DNA from: Trichosphaerium sp. ATCC 40318
Lineage: Eukaryota > Discosea > Flabellinia > Trichosidae
Direction: 5' to 3'
Assembly (NCBI GenBank): GCA_038496445.1
Contig: JALMLS010000213.1
Coordinates: forward strand, 1-64,000
DNA: 64,000 bases
In this document: in pieces, positions 34,160 to 44,741 of the stretch
How the letters are laid out: each line of letters begins with the position of its first letter
Numbering within the stretch: the first letter of the stretch is position 1
Made by a program: the position numbers and the translations under genes
The notes under the pieces: model-generated
Database searches by the model: none
Told to the model about the DNA's origin: nothing
Seen by the model: only the letters and a program-made list of their open reading frames with translations

Positions 34160-35645
34160 CTAGCCGGTTGTTTTGTTGATTTGTGTTGGATCAAATGGGG
34201 TAAGATAGATTGGCAACAAAGCGTCAAGCATAGCTTCTTCAATCTTTGGAATCGTTAACACAACTATAAATGTGTCTTCACTGTAAACTCTTTCTTCCAC
34301 AAATGTCTTAACGTATCCTTAATTTGACGTCTATAAATAAATGACGTGGTTAAAAACGTACTGCTATTTCCAAAAATGTGCACAACAAACTGATAAGCTT
34401 CCTTCGCATCTCTTTATCATTTACAAGAGCCTTCACAGAATATATATCAGTTGGCCTATTCCAAGAATTAGTTTCAATCAACTGAACTTTATCAAAACTC
34501 ACTTTGTTTCTATTAGATAATGATACGATATGTTTGTTGGATATACCGCTTTGTTGTTATGACACAGCACAACAAAACTTTCTGCTCCTATTGATCCTCT
34601 ATGGATATATGCTGTGCGCATAACACCTCTTTTTTTAAATAAGTCATGCCATCTTTTATTCTGTGTTTTAGCCCATAATTGTTCCGCTAAGCAGGCAAGA
34701 AATAAATGGAAGGCAATAGGATTAGGTAGCAAACTTACTCAGGTTTCCGTATGACCATTCAATGCCTGCAATTGCTTGCATACATCTGTTCTTCACAACT
34801 TCAGGGCCAACCTCGTCATCTCCCCAAACTACTATCAACTGAGTTACGCCTATATCACTTCGTATATATTTATGATGCTTCATATGTTAGTATCAATTAA
34901 TACATTGTATCATACCAAGTTACATTGCTTAAAGTACTTTGCCAAAGCTGCCCTCCCTATGCGTGTTGTTATGTACTGTTTGTTTCTTTCGTCACCAACA
35001 ATTTGTGAAATGCCACCCTCATCCGCCTATTACAACTTATTATTGGTGGTTGCATATACTAGCGTGCTTTAATTTGAAGGTAAACTTGTAAGTATTCCCA
35101 AAGCTCTTGTACTTGCTCATATATATTTGCAACAGTGACTAACTTCAACTTTTTTGCTGCACATACATTACTAATTGAACAAGATGTTTTCACGTGCCAA
35201 AAGGCATATTGATGTCTTTCCAAACAATGGGTATGCCATAGTATTCTGCTGCGAACCACACAGTGGAAGGATCTTCTATATTCTCTATCTTTTCGTTTTT
35301 CATCAATTTCACAATTGTCGATAGACACTTAGAATGGCTAAACCTTAATTAGTTACATAATGGATAATGATTTTGAGCCTTGGCGTGCCTACACTCTTCC
35401 AAAAGCGTTATTTGTGCTGAATTATCTTGTAATGATTCAAAATGCACTTTAGACGCAAAAAGAGATGATGGATACGTGTTGAGTAGCTCCTCTGACAGTG
35501 TGAAGCTAAAATCACCACATTTGAACTGTACTGATGTTTTTACAGTTTCTACGGCCAAATCTAACGTTTGAGAAGCTAGTACTGTGTTTACAGGCGCTTC
35601 TGTGATGTGCGTCAATTTTCTCTTCTTTTGTTGTTGTTCACACAT
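34160..35645 (-). CDS. NLS-BTB family gene C14, two GC-AG introns
   Basis: MCEQQQKKRKLTH and a long linker; BTB half CGDFSFTLSEELLNTYPSSLF. Intron 1 donor is GCACGC (starting at 35388) and phase demands it (ECSHSKCLSTIVKLM). Intron 2 G|GCACGTGA. Exon 2 keeps AAEYYGIPI. Exon 6 AEQLWAKTQNKRWHDLFKKR; exon 8 TFVEERVYSEDTFIVVLTIP, ending FDPTQINKTTG and stop. Paired with C15 (similar ends FDPT). Convergent with C13. Confidence 0.85.
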
Positions 35646-35841
35646 GTTTAAACCGGTATTCTAGTTAAGCGGTGTAATAAACAATCAATCTACCAAATAC
35701 TGAATGCAATGTAAACACACTTTTGTGGTTGTAAACTGACCACTCAACAATAGTGTCTAATGCTTTATTTCGTACTTGATAAAAAATAGTATACGACACA
35801 AGTTGACCTAGAAGTACAGTTTATTAATGAAGCATGGCCGA

Positions 35842-37385
35842 TTATCTTGGTTGAAGTATTTCATGTATTCGCGTTGGATCAAATGGAGTAAGAAAGATTG
35901 GTAAAAAGTCATCAAGCATGGCGTCATCAACTTTTGGAATTGTTAATGCAAGTATGAATGTGTTTTTATTGTAAATTCTTTCTTCCACAAAAGTCTGTTT
36001 AATCGTTAATCATATAAATGATGAACCAACGTACTGCTACTTCCAAGAAGGTGCACAATATTCTTATAAGTTTTTTCCTCATCTGTTTATCTTTTAGCAG
36101 AGCCTGCACTGAATAAGCCTCCGCTGGACTACATCATAAGTTAGTCAATAACACTGAACTTATCAAAGGTTGTATACAACATACTGCCGCTTAATCATGA
36201 AGTGATAAGGAATGTTTGTAGGATTTTCTGTTAGCATATCATGACACATCACAATAAACAATTCTGCACCTATTGAGCTTTGGTGGATATATGCAGTCCG
36301 TAACTCCTTTCTTTGTTTAAATACATCATTCCATCGCTTATACTGTGATTTAGCCCATAACAGTTCTGCTAAGCAACGCATTAGACTGCCGAATGTGCAC
36401 CTGAAAACGTACTTAAGTTTGCATACTCCCATTCTATCCCTGCGATAGCATGAAGACACCGCTTTTGTACAACTTCAAGTCCAACTTCTTCATCTGTCCA
36501 CAATACTTTTATTTGGTTTAGACCAGTGTCATTTTGTGTATATGTGTAATGCTAATGTACCATAGTTAGTACCAACAGTAAGTGTTAACATCTTACCAAG
36601 TTACATTGTTTAAAGTACTTTGCCAAAGCTGCTCTGCCTAAGCGTGTTGTTATATACTGTTCATTTGTTTCATCACCAACAATCTCTGAGTTATCACCAT
36701 TACTCGCCTATTGCAACTTAGAGACATTAGATGCTATGAATGACTAACATTCATTTTTAGGTAACCTTGAAGGTATTCCCAAAACTCTCTAACTTTTTCA
36801 AGAATATTTGTGACAGCAAGAATCTTCAACTTACTACCTATGTACAGTATCAGCAATTAAAGAAGTGTACACTAGTGTTCACGTGCCAAAAGGCATATTG
36901 ATATCTTTCCAAACAATAGGTACACCATAGTATTCAGCTGCAAACCACAAATTTGACGCATCTTCAATACTCTTCATTTCTTCTTTTTTCATCAAACGCA
37001 AGATTGTCGGGAGGAACTTTGAGTGGCTAACGGTTAAAATAGTAAGTATGTCGCAGTGATGAATATATCGGTTGACGTGCCTACAATCCTCCAGGACAGT
37101 TGTTTTTGTAGAAGTATCGCGCAGTGATTCAAAATGTACTTTAGAAGCAAAAAGAGATGATGAATACGCGTTGAGTAGCTCTTTCGATAGTGCAAAGCTA
37201 AAATCACCACATTTAAACAGAATTGACGTTTCTATTGATGATACGCTTGTTTCTTTCCCTGGTGCTGTTTCATTCGTTGCTAGAGGTGCTTGCCTTGCTT
37301 CTATAGAGTTTGTCGTATTTACATTCGTTACCGAAGTTTCAGTGCTTGGATTTAACTTCTTCTTCTTCTTTGGAGGCTCTGACAT
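35842..37385 (-). CDS. NLS-BTB family gene C15, retainable GC-AG intron 1
   Basis: MSEPPKKKKKLNP and the longest linker of the family (about 45 residues); BTB half CGDFSFALSKELLNAYSSSLF. Intron 1 starts with GCACGT at 37080 and is 54 nt with no stop, so retained or spliced messages are both open: spliced gives DCSHSKFLPTILRLM, retained adds 18 residues. Intron 2 G|GCACGTGA. Exon 6 AELLWAKSQYKRWNDVFKQR; exon 8 ends FDPTRIHEILQPR and stop. In frame throughout. Confidence 0.85.
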
Positions 37386-37541
37386 TGTAGTGTAGTACAC
37401 CAGTGTAATTCAGAATACAATTGACTTTATTTAGTAAATGATACGCAGATTTTGTACTTCTATTTTTTTATTCGACTATCTTGGGAAAGGGCTTACAATA
37501 TTATTGAACACTTTGCGTCGCAAGTACTGCTTAGTAAAGAA

Positions 37542-39352
37542 TCAATTTTGACCACGCTTTGGTTCTGGAACTTCATCAAGAACGATAACTCCCTCTTGGG
37601 CTTTCAATATTATAGACGTTAAAGGCTTCACAAGTTCGCCAACATCAAGCGTCACAACTAATACTTCAGTGTCGCCAAACTTATAACCCGATAAAGTCTT
37701 GGCTGTGTTAGCTATTGTATATTTATACGTAACGAGACCTACCGTTTCCAAAATGGATGAAAGACGTGTTAGTACATTCCATGCGTGAATGTTGTCTTTT
37801 ACACGCTTTGGTGACGTGAATAAGGTGTGGTTCCTAAATAAACATATAAGGTGGCTGTTGCTGCACCACGTGCGTACAAATATACTACGAAGTCTACATT
37901 GGAAAGAACTACATCTTGATAAGAGCCAGGACATGCCAATGCCACTCTAAAATGGTCTTGGTTTCGCAAGACTTGAGTGTTGTAGCTTTGAATAATCTCT
38001 TTGTCATGTTGCTTTACCACTGTCCACTGCGAATGCACAGTTGTTGCCCACAACCTTTCAGCTACAACAATGTCAATATCACACTGCGCGTTCCTTTGTA
38101 CCTATACTAGCAAAGTGAATCCATTTCACTCCGTCAATAATAAGCTGATACGATTTTTCTAGCATTGTGGTATCAACATTCTGCCAACTAAATCTCAACA
38201 ATTTAGAGTATCCATGTCCAACTGATGATAGTGCCTATAGAGTAAGTTAGTTAGGTTTTTATACCATTTTGTACCAGTTTGTACTTGGGTGTGTCTAGAT
38301 AAGTGTGCAAGGCGGTTATTAATTCAGGTGAGAATAAAAACTCATTGTCATCTTCCAACACCATCTCGTAGCTAAAAGTACCAGAGCCCGCCTATTCACA
38401 TTTGACAGTTAGTAACCATACAACGTATTTTTAATCAACGTACTTCCTTTACTAATAATGGAGTTTGTTCTTTCATGAGTGTTTGTAGTTCCAACACTTT
38501 TCTGGGTGCTGTGAACTCCTCTTTGTGTTTGGCTGGAGTACAGTTAGGCGGAAGTTGTTTCAAACATTACGCACGAGCTGGTATAGGTATAATACGGTAG
38601 AAATCCAAACCTCTGCTCAAGCGTTGCGTTGTTGCAATGTTGATGTTGAAATTGTTCATTACAAACAGAACTGTCTCAAGCACATCGCTGAACCTGTTAA
38701 TTCAGGAGTGAGAAATACCGTAAAAGCAACAACTGTTAAGGAACGAAATGGCGTTTCCGACATTCATGTTTTTATCAAATCAAAATTGTCAATCACGCAC
38801 TCATTTTGTTCGAGAATAACGTCCCCGAGCATATATCCAGTGTTTTGTTCGCGGTAGGCACTAGCAAACTTTGAATCATCGAACTTAAACAAAATTGCTT
38901 GAGATAACGTGAATCTATAGTGGCCTTCTATAAATTGTATACTTTGGTTTGCCCAGGTTGGATTAGGTATTGCTATGTCATGGCTTAAAAGAGTTAGACC
39001 TGCGGTAATTGCAATTCGAGTAGAACCTGTATAATTCTGTGTCCAACGACAAAAACGGTGATAAGTTTGCGTGTGCTTCTAGTTGTTCAAACGTTGTCAG
39101 TTCTTGAGCATACTGAAGGCTTGGCGTAGTATTAAGCAATGATGATGTGAGGTGGGAAATGTCTTCCTGGTATAACCGTTTATCTTCATCTTTTGCGGTT
39201 CCAGGTGGTGTGTAGTACGGGAGAAGCAACGCGCTGTCTAAGCTAGCTATAAAAGCTAAATCTTCTACTCACATTATTAAACGCTATATCTTATTAATTA
39301 ACTTACCATTGAGGTATTCTGGCGTCAATCTTTGACGCTTAGCCGCACTCAT
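37542..39352 (-). CDS. divergent BTB family gene D5
   Basis: Start MSAAKRQRLTPEYLNG at 39352. The next exon is long and specific (LLLPYYTPPGTAKDEDKR ... LEAHANLSPFLSLDTE). The BTB half is FIEGHYRFTLSQAILFKFDD ... LGDVILEQNE; exon 2 equivalent RFSDVLETVLFVMNNFNIN...LSRGLDFYRIIPIPA. Exon 6 is ERLWATTVHSQWTVVKQHDK; the C-terminus runs SGYKFGDTEVLVVTLDVGEL to PEPKRGQN and stop. KRQR could be a minimal NLS. Intron positions are inferred from homology to D3 and D7; some exons (3-5) were not delimited. Confidence 0.6.
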
Positions 39353-40126
39353 TGCGAACGTGTGAATTAGCTTGAAAACTAACTTTACAGTTTTTCAATC
39401 AACGTTTATAAGAGCGCAGGTGGATGTTTCAACGATGGTTTGGCATTACACCTTTCTCTAAGCTAGCAAACTAGAAACCTATCGTTTACGTGGCAAGTTT
39501 AATACTGTACTGAAAAATTGAAAAAAAATAGCACTTCTAGACGTCGCATACCTAAAAAAGGAAATGTTTGAACCAACGTTAAACAGTATCACATCGTGAT
39601 AGTATCTACACACGATAGCTTTTGAGAGTAGCTGGTGCTATTACGAACGTTTTCCGACCTTACTCAATTCAAATATTTTGGTTTGGGCGAAGGTTTTGTT
39701 CAAACTCCGCAATGAGTTAATTGTGTCCCTGTTGCAATATTATTCTAGCTCTAGCTGTTTTTCTCCAAGCTGTATATGAATAATTTGTTATGCTCAAGAG
39801 CAACAGTATGTCGGTAAACTGCAATTTCATGATATTTGACATATTAAAATGTGAACCTGTCAAATATTGTTCAGTGAACACGTTTTGTCCGCTACTCAAT
39901 GAACTACTTGGTGGCGTCCGTATTACAGCTGTTCGCTTAAATAGCGTAAGGAATGGTATGCATAATATTTGTTGCCTACTATTAGGCTTGTTACTTTTTT
40001 TGTACAGCCAATTTTTTTCTACTAGAACGCTTGTTAATAGTACAATTCCAACTTGTGCTAGCTAGGCTGCTGTGGTCTCTGAAAATGGTACTCAGTATTT
40101 TTAAGTCATTTTATTATTTTACAAAC
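39353..40126. other. intergenic spacer
   Basis: No exon recognised. A 91-codon plus-strand frame at 39790-40065 has no similarity and no splice context. Interspersed repeat copy 4 sits at 39836-39880. Confidence 0.45.
39836..39880. repeat. GTGTCA / TTCAGTGAA repeat, copy 4 (degenerate)
   Basis: TTTGACATATTAAAATGTGA, then CCTGTCAAATATTGTTCAGTG and AAC: the TTTGACA/TGTCAAA arms and terminal TTCAGTGAAC are kept, the middle is diverged. Confidence 0.4.
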
Positions 40127-41569
40127 TCAAAAAGTTTCTGGAGGTCGGTCTCTATCATATGGGGTTAGGTACAGTGGCAGAAAATTATCTAGCACGGAAC
40201 TCTCAACTTTTGGTATTGACAATGTTATTGTGTACATTTTATCACTGTGTACCTTATCTTCTATGAAAGTCTAGTGACAAATTAATAAATCAACAGGAGG
40301 TAAAGTAAAACCAACGTACTGCTACTTCCAAAAAAGTGCACAATAGACTGATAATTTTTTTCCGGATGTGTGCATAGCGTACAATAGTTGCGATACAGGT
40401 AATACTGCTTAAACTACAACAAATCAATAGATCAAAAGGCAAATAGCATACTTAGGTTCCATCTTGTAATCGTAGGGAATGTTTATCTGATCCTTCATAT
40501 TGTGATATAGAAAAGTAAATTGTACTGCTCCTGTTGATGCATGTTGGATATAGGCGTTACGTATAGCTGTCTTATTGCAATATAATTCGTTCCACTGTGA
40601 AAATTGTGCTCTTGCCCATAGCTCTTCAGCTAAAGAGTACATAAGACAAGAAAACAAACTTAAGTACAATGAACCTACTCAAGTTTGGATACTCCCATTT
40701 GTGACCTGAAATTGCATCAATACATCTCCGCTTCACAAATTCAGGTCCAACTATTTCGTCTGTCCAATATACTGTTACTAGTGTCCTTGTAGATTCAGAT
40801 ACACGTTTGAAATGCTACTAGATGATGAGCAACATCTCACTATGTTACATCGTACCAAGTTACAGTGTTTAAAGTACTTGGCAAATGCCTCTCTACCAAG
40901 CTCTGTATTTAAATATTTTTGGTCTCTCTCGCTACAAATAGGTACTGAGGATTCACCACAATCAGCCTATTATAAATTAGACATGATTAAATATCAGCTA
41001 CACCTACTCTTCGCTTCAGGTAGCCTTGTAGTATTTCCCATAAATCTCGTATTTGTTCAAGAATACCTGTTACAGTAATGACTCCCAACTTATTCCCTAC
41101 ATAGCTGTTATAATGGACAATGTGATTATTGAGCACGTGCCAAAAGGCATATGTATATCTTTCCAAACAATGGGTACACCATAGTATTCTGCTGCAAACC
41201 ACAAACCAGTAGGATCTTCAATACTCGTCATTTCTTCGTTTTTCATCAAACGCAAGATTGTTGGAAGATACTTTGAATGGCTGTTTTGTTCGTTAATGCG
41301 TTGGTTAAAACTATGGCTGCGTAGACGTACCTACATTCCTCCAAAACGGTTGTTATTGATGAATTATCTTGTAGTGATTCAAAATGTACTTTAGACGCAA
41401 AAAGAGATGATGAATACGCGTTGAGACGGTCTTCCGATAGTGTGAAGCTAAAATCACCACATTTAAACTGTATCGAGCTTTCTGTTGGTGTTTTTATTGT
41501 AACAAGTGTTTCAGTAGTTGTATCATTCTTCGGATTCAATTTCCTCTTCTTTTTCCGCGGTTCGGACAT
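40127..41569 (-). CDS. NLS-BTB family gene C16
   Basis: MSEPRKKKRKLNP; BTB half CGDFSFTLSEDRLNAYSSSLF. Intron 1 (GTACGT) differs from the C13 intron by one base. Exon 2 HSKYLPTILRLMKNEEMTSI, AAEYYGVPI; intron 2 G|GCACGTGC to GTAG gives GNKLGVITVTGIL. Exon 6 AEELWARAQFSQWNELYCNK; exon 8 TFIEDKVHSDKMYTITLSIP, ending PYDRDRPPETF and stop. Closest paralog is C18, which also faces a divergent gene (D8) head to head as C16 faces D6. Confidence 0.87.
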
Positions 41570-41876
41570 AGCGCTGTTAAAATGTTAATTTGTGTACACT
41601 TGACTTTTAAAAGACTGCTAAGTGCTTAGCGAGGTTAGAATTTCTCATAGCAAAGATCTTTGCCGCACTACATACTATTCAACGCACCCTTGGAAGGTAA
41701 AAGAGGAATCCGTATTCTTCGAACCTTACTAAAAAAAGGAAATGTATACTAGTTTCTGAAAACCAAAAAGAGTACACAAACTGGTGTGCTATGAATTCAT
41801 AGTCCGTTTTACCAGCGTTGAAAAACAAATAATTCTCAAACAACTCATTTTGTTAAGTATCTTTCAGACGTACAAC

Positions 41877-43560
41877 ATGAGCGAACCTGAACATACTAGA
41901 CAAAATGGTACGTTACAAACATACGCCTTTCTAAACGCCTAACTCTAACAGAAAACTCAACCCCTTGGTCACCTGCTTATAACCTTGGGTCTTCGGCCTT
42001 TGGGCCTACCCCACCTCAGTCACCCTGTTGTATTCCCGGAGTGCCTTCTCAACACGCCTCACCCTTGCGAACGGATGATTATCAATCATTGGAACTTTTA
42101 AACGAACGGTACACTTTTCTTGAAATTTCGTCACTCACTTTGATTTGTAGTCAAATAGACAACACACACTATGAAGGCGTAATTTCACCACTGGGTCCAC
42201 CTCCAAGAACACCTGGTCGCCCAGTACTATTCGTTGAACAGGACTTTCACTTTGGACTATTAGAAGGAACACTAGCTACTTATCATACTTCTTACTTTGC
42301 AACATTGTACAACAATGCAAACCAAAACGTGAATGCTGACGGCGAAATTGTACTTCCACCTTCTAAGTACGTTGATTGATTTGCGTATTTGCTGCATTTT
42401 GTAATACTCGAAACAGATTCCATGAACTTCTTGAACAAATTGTACTTCTTATGAAGGATGAATATGACCAACAGATCTTTCCTTACAACCCGGTGTATCT
42501 TGCAGCAATCCATTACGGTATTGACCCTAGAATAATAAAACCTGAGCGTGCGTTATAAAGTCTAATCTTTAGTATTGATAACTTTGCTAGCAACATCAGG
42601 TATGATAGTTAGAGCTAAGATTTACTATTTTGGGCAATTCATAAAAGAGTTGAATGACAGCATGCAGCTAGCAGTACGTTGATTACAAATCCACTATTAA
42701 TACAATATTAACTTGGTACAGGCAGCTAATGGTCATTTTTCGTACACAGAAAGGCTAACTGAACGCAATCCAATTATAACTAATAACTTAGCACTACTGC
42801 AACAATATCTCGCAGGACCTAAGCTCAACCTGGCACGTAATTGAGACAAGCTAACCTTCTAATTCTCTAAAGGCTCTCACGTGTTTACAAGATAACGACG
42901 GCATATACCTTCTTACCATTCATTGGGATGAGTCTAGGTTAGATCAAGAGGATATTTTCAACAGCTACGAGGATATGGTATCAAAAAATTGGCTCAAGTT
43001 TGATGTTCTATGTACATGGCCTTGATCAGGCAAGCGAAGTTAACTTTGTTGTAGGTAAAAGACAATATGCCAAAGCCATACGTGCTCAGTGGGAAGAGGT
43101 AAAACGTCATGACATACATGTTCACGAAGAGTTCTATAACCAAGTATCACCTGACAAACAAAAACTATTTACGCTAGCTCTAATTTATACTCACAATGCT
43201 GAAATGATAAAAAGGCCTCAATACACAGTACCTGTGTACGTACAGTGGTTTAGCTATTCAACTCAGCTTTATGTAGATCAAACACACTTTTCTTTGCAAA
43301 GCAAAAAAAACCAAACAATCTACTGGTAAGGGCAACTATTCACTTATTGAAGTTGCGTGAACATTATCATAAACTCTTAGGCTTTGTATGTGATCAAACC
43401 ACAATCGAAAGCTTATTGTATGTTATAGGACTGTTTAAATGATATTATAGTTGATGAAAAGAGCTGTGTTATGAACTTCCCAGTACCAAAAGTAGAGAAA
43501 GTACAACTATTCATTCAAGAGAGCCATAGCAACCTCAACGTGTATGACATGTGCACCTAA
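41877..43560 (+). CDS. divergent BTB family gene D6, proline-rich N-terminus
   Basis: Short exon MSEPEHTRQN, intron GTACGT..., then a Pro/Ser/Tyr-rich exon (STPWSPAYNLGSSAFGPTP ...). The BTB exon carries LGPPPRTPGRPVLFVEQDFH, LLEGTLATYHTSYFATLYN and DGEIVLPPSK. Exon 2 equivalent: FHELLEQIVLLMKDEYDQ ... LAAIHYGIDPRI. Exon 6 region: VNFVVGKRQYAKAIRAQWEE. The last exon is DEKSCVMNFPVPKVEKVQLF ... NLNVYDMCT and stop at 43560. It looks intact, whereas its duplicate D8 has a frameshift. SEP at the start is kept from the main family but the basic NLS is gone. Confidence 0.65.
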
Positions 43561-43686
43561 TTAGACCGCGTTCTTGTGTGATGAGTGAAATGTAGCATCT
43601 CATAAGAATGTCATGAGTATCGCAAGAGTATCGCTAGTTATATTGTTTGAATCTAGTTTTGAGACGCTTGTAGAAATAAAATGATT

Positions 43687-43737
43687 TCACTGAATTAGTA
43701 GACATTTGACACTTGACACTTTGACATGTCAAATGAA
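43687..43737 (-). repeat. GTGTCA / TTCAGTGAA repeat, copy 5
   Basis: The reverse complement matches 55686-55736 at 49 of 51 positions. Contains the 14-nt palindrome TTTGACATGTCAAA and the outer TCACTGAATT. It lies 48 bp beyond the 3' end of P4. Confidence 0.7.
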
Positions 43738-43784
43738 TTATTGTTTGTTGATGGTTCTAGTATTTAATTGCGGGACTTTGTGTT

Positions 43785-44656
43785 CTAATTGGGAGATTGT
43801 TCTAGGTACATTGGCATAAAATCATCAACCATATCTTTACTTACTTTTGGAATTTTTAATGTTATTATCACGTTGTTTTCGCTGTAAACTTTTTCTCCAC
43901 CTGCAGTCTGTGTATTTCGTTAGTACAACATTATTCAACACAAGGTGCCAATAATAATAGTCCTTGTCCAAGCTTAACTGTGGCCTCATTGTAAATACTC
44001 TAAAACGCAAGATCAAATAAGCGAAAATAGCGTTTTTAATACCTCGCACCAGTACTATTCCGTGTAATAGCGTAATTTCGTCAATAACCTCACCTAAAGC
44101 GTAATCGCTTTATTGTGTAAAAATAAGCGCGTTAGCCTTGAAGCAGCGCTATTTCGTATAAGAGCATAATTACACCTAAAGCGTTTAAATTTTACTACGC
44201 ACTAACGCTCTCAAGTTTGTTATTTGGAGCTTTATCGTTCCAAACAATGGGTACGCCATAGTATTCAGCTGCAAACCACAGATTGGAGGGGCTTTAATAC
44301 TCTTCTGTTCTTCGTTTTTATCAACCTCGCAATAGTAGGAAGATGCTTTGAGTGTCTGATCGTTGCAAAAGTACTAAAACGTGCTCGATTTTAACATCAC
44401 AAACGCACATTCCTCCAAAGCGTTTTTGCAGATGAATTATCTTGTAGTGATTCATAATGTACTTTGGAGGCGAAAAGAGATGATGAATGTGCGTTGAGAA
44501 GGTCCTTTGATAGTGGAAGCTAAAATCACCACATTTAAACTGTATTGATGTTTCTGAGCTTTCTGTTGTTTCGCTAGATTCAATTTCCTCTTCTTCCCAC
44601 GAAATGTTGTCTGTATTAACTGCTAACGCAATATAGTTCTTTATGTTAATTACCAT
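43785..44656 (-). pseudogene. P4: NLS-BTB pseudogene, exons 3-7 replaced
   Basis: Exon 1 has a one-base loss in the basic cluster (the KKRKLN codons are read as EEEEIES) and another in the BTB strand, where GDFSFTLS becomes GDFSFHYQ. Exon 2 has two more one-base losses but still shows AAEYYGVPIVW in pieces. Exons 3-7 are absent and about 300 bp of unrelated GCG-word sequence sits there (about 43930-44220). Exon 8 (TAGGEKVYSENNVIITLKIP ... DFMPMYLEQSPN and stop) is open and very close to C17. Clear pseudogene. Confidence 0.85.
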
Positions 44657-44741
44657 ATAGTCAATTAAAACTACAATAATGTTTGTTAAAAAAAGAACAC
44701 GTTGTTTTGCTAATGATAGACTATATTGCTACTGGACATGT

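Noticed and set aside
37072-37395. Plus-strand 107-codon frame
   Set aside because: Mirror of C15 exon 1; the same antisense frame recurs opposite many exon-1 copies (9101, 11956, 35380, 60745) because the sequence is conserved.
39790-40065. 91-codon plus-strand hypothetical gene
   Set aside because: No homology, overlaps an interspersed repeat, and composition like the surrounding spacer.
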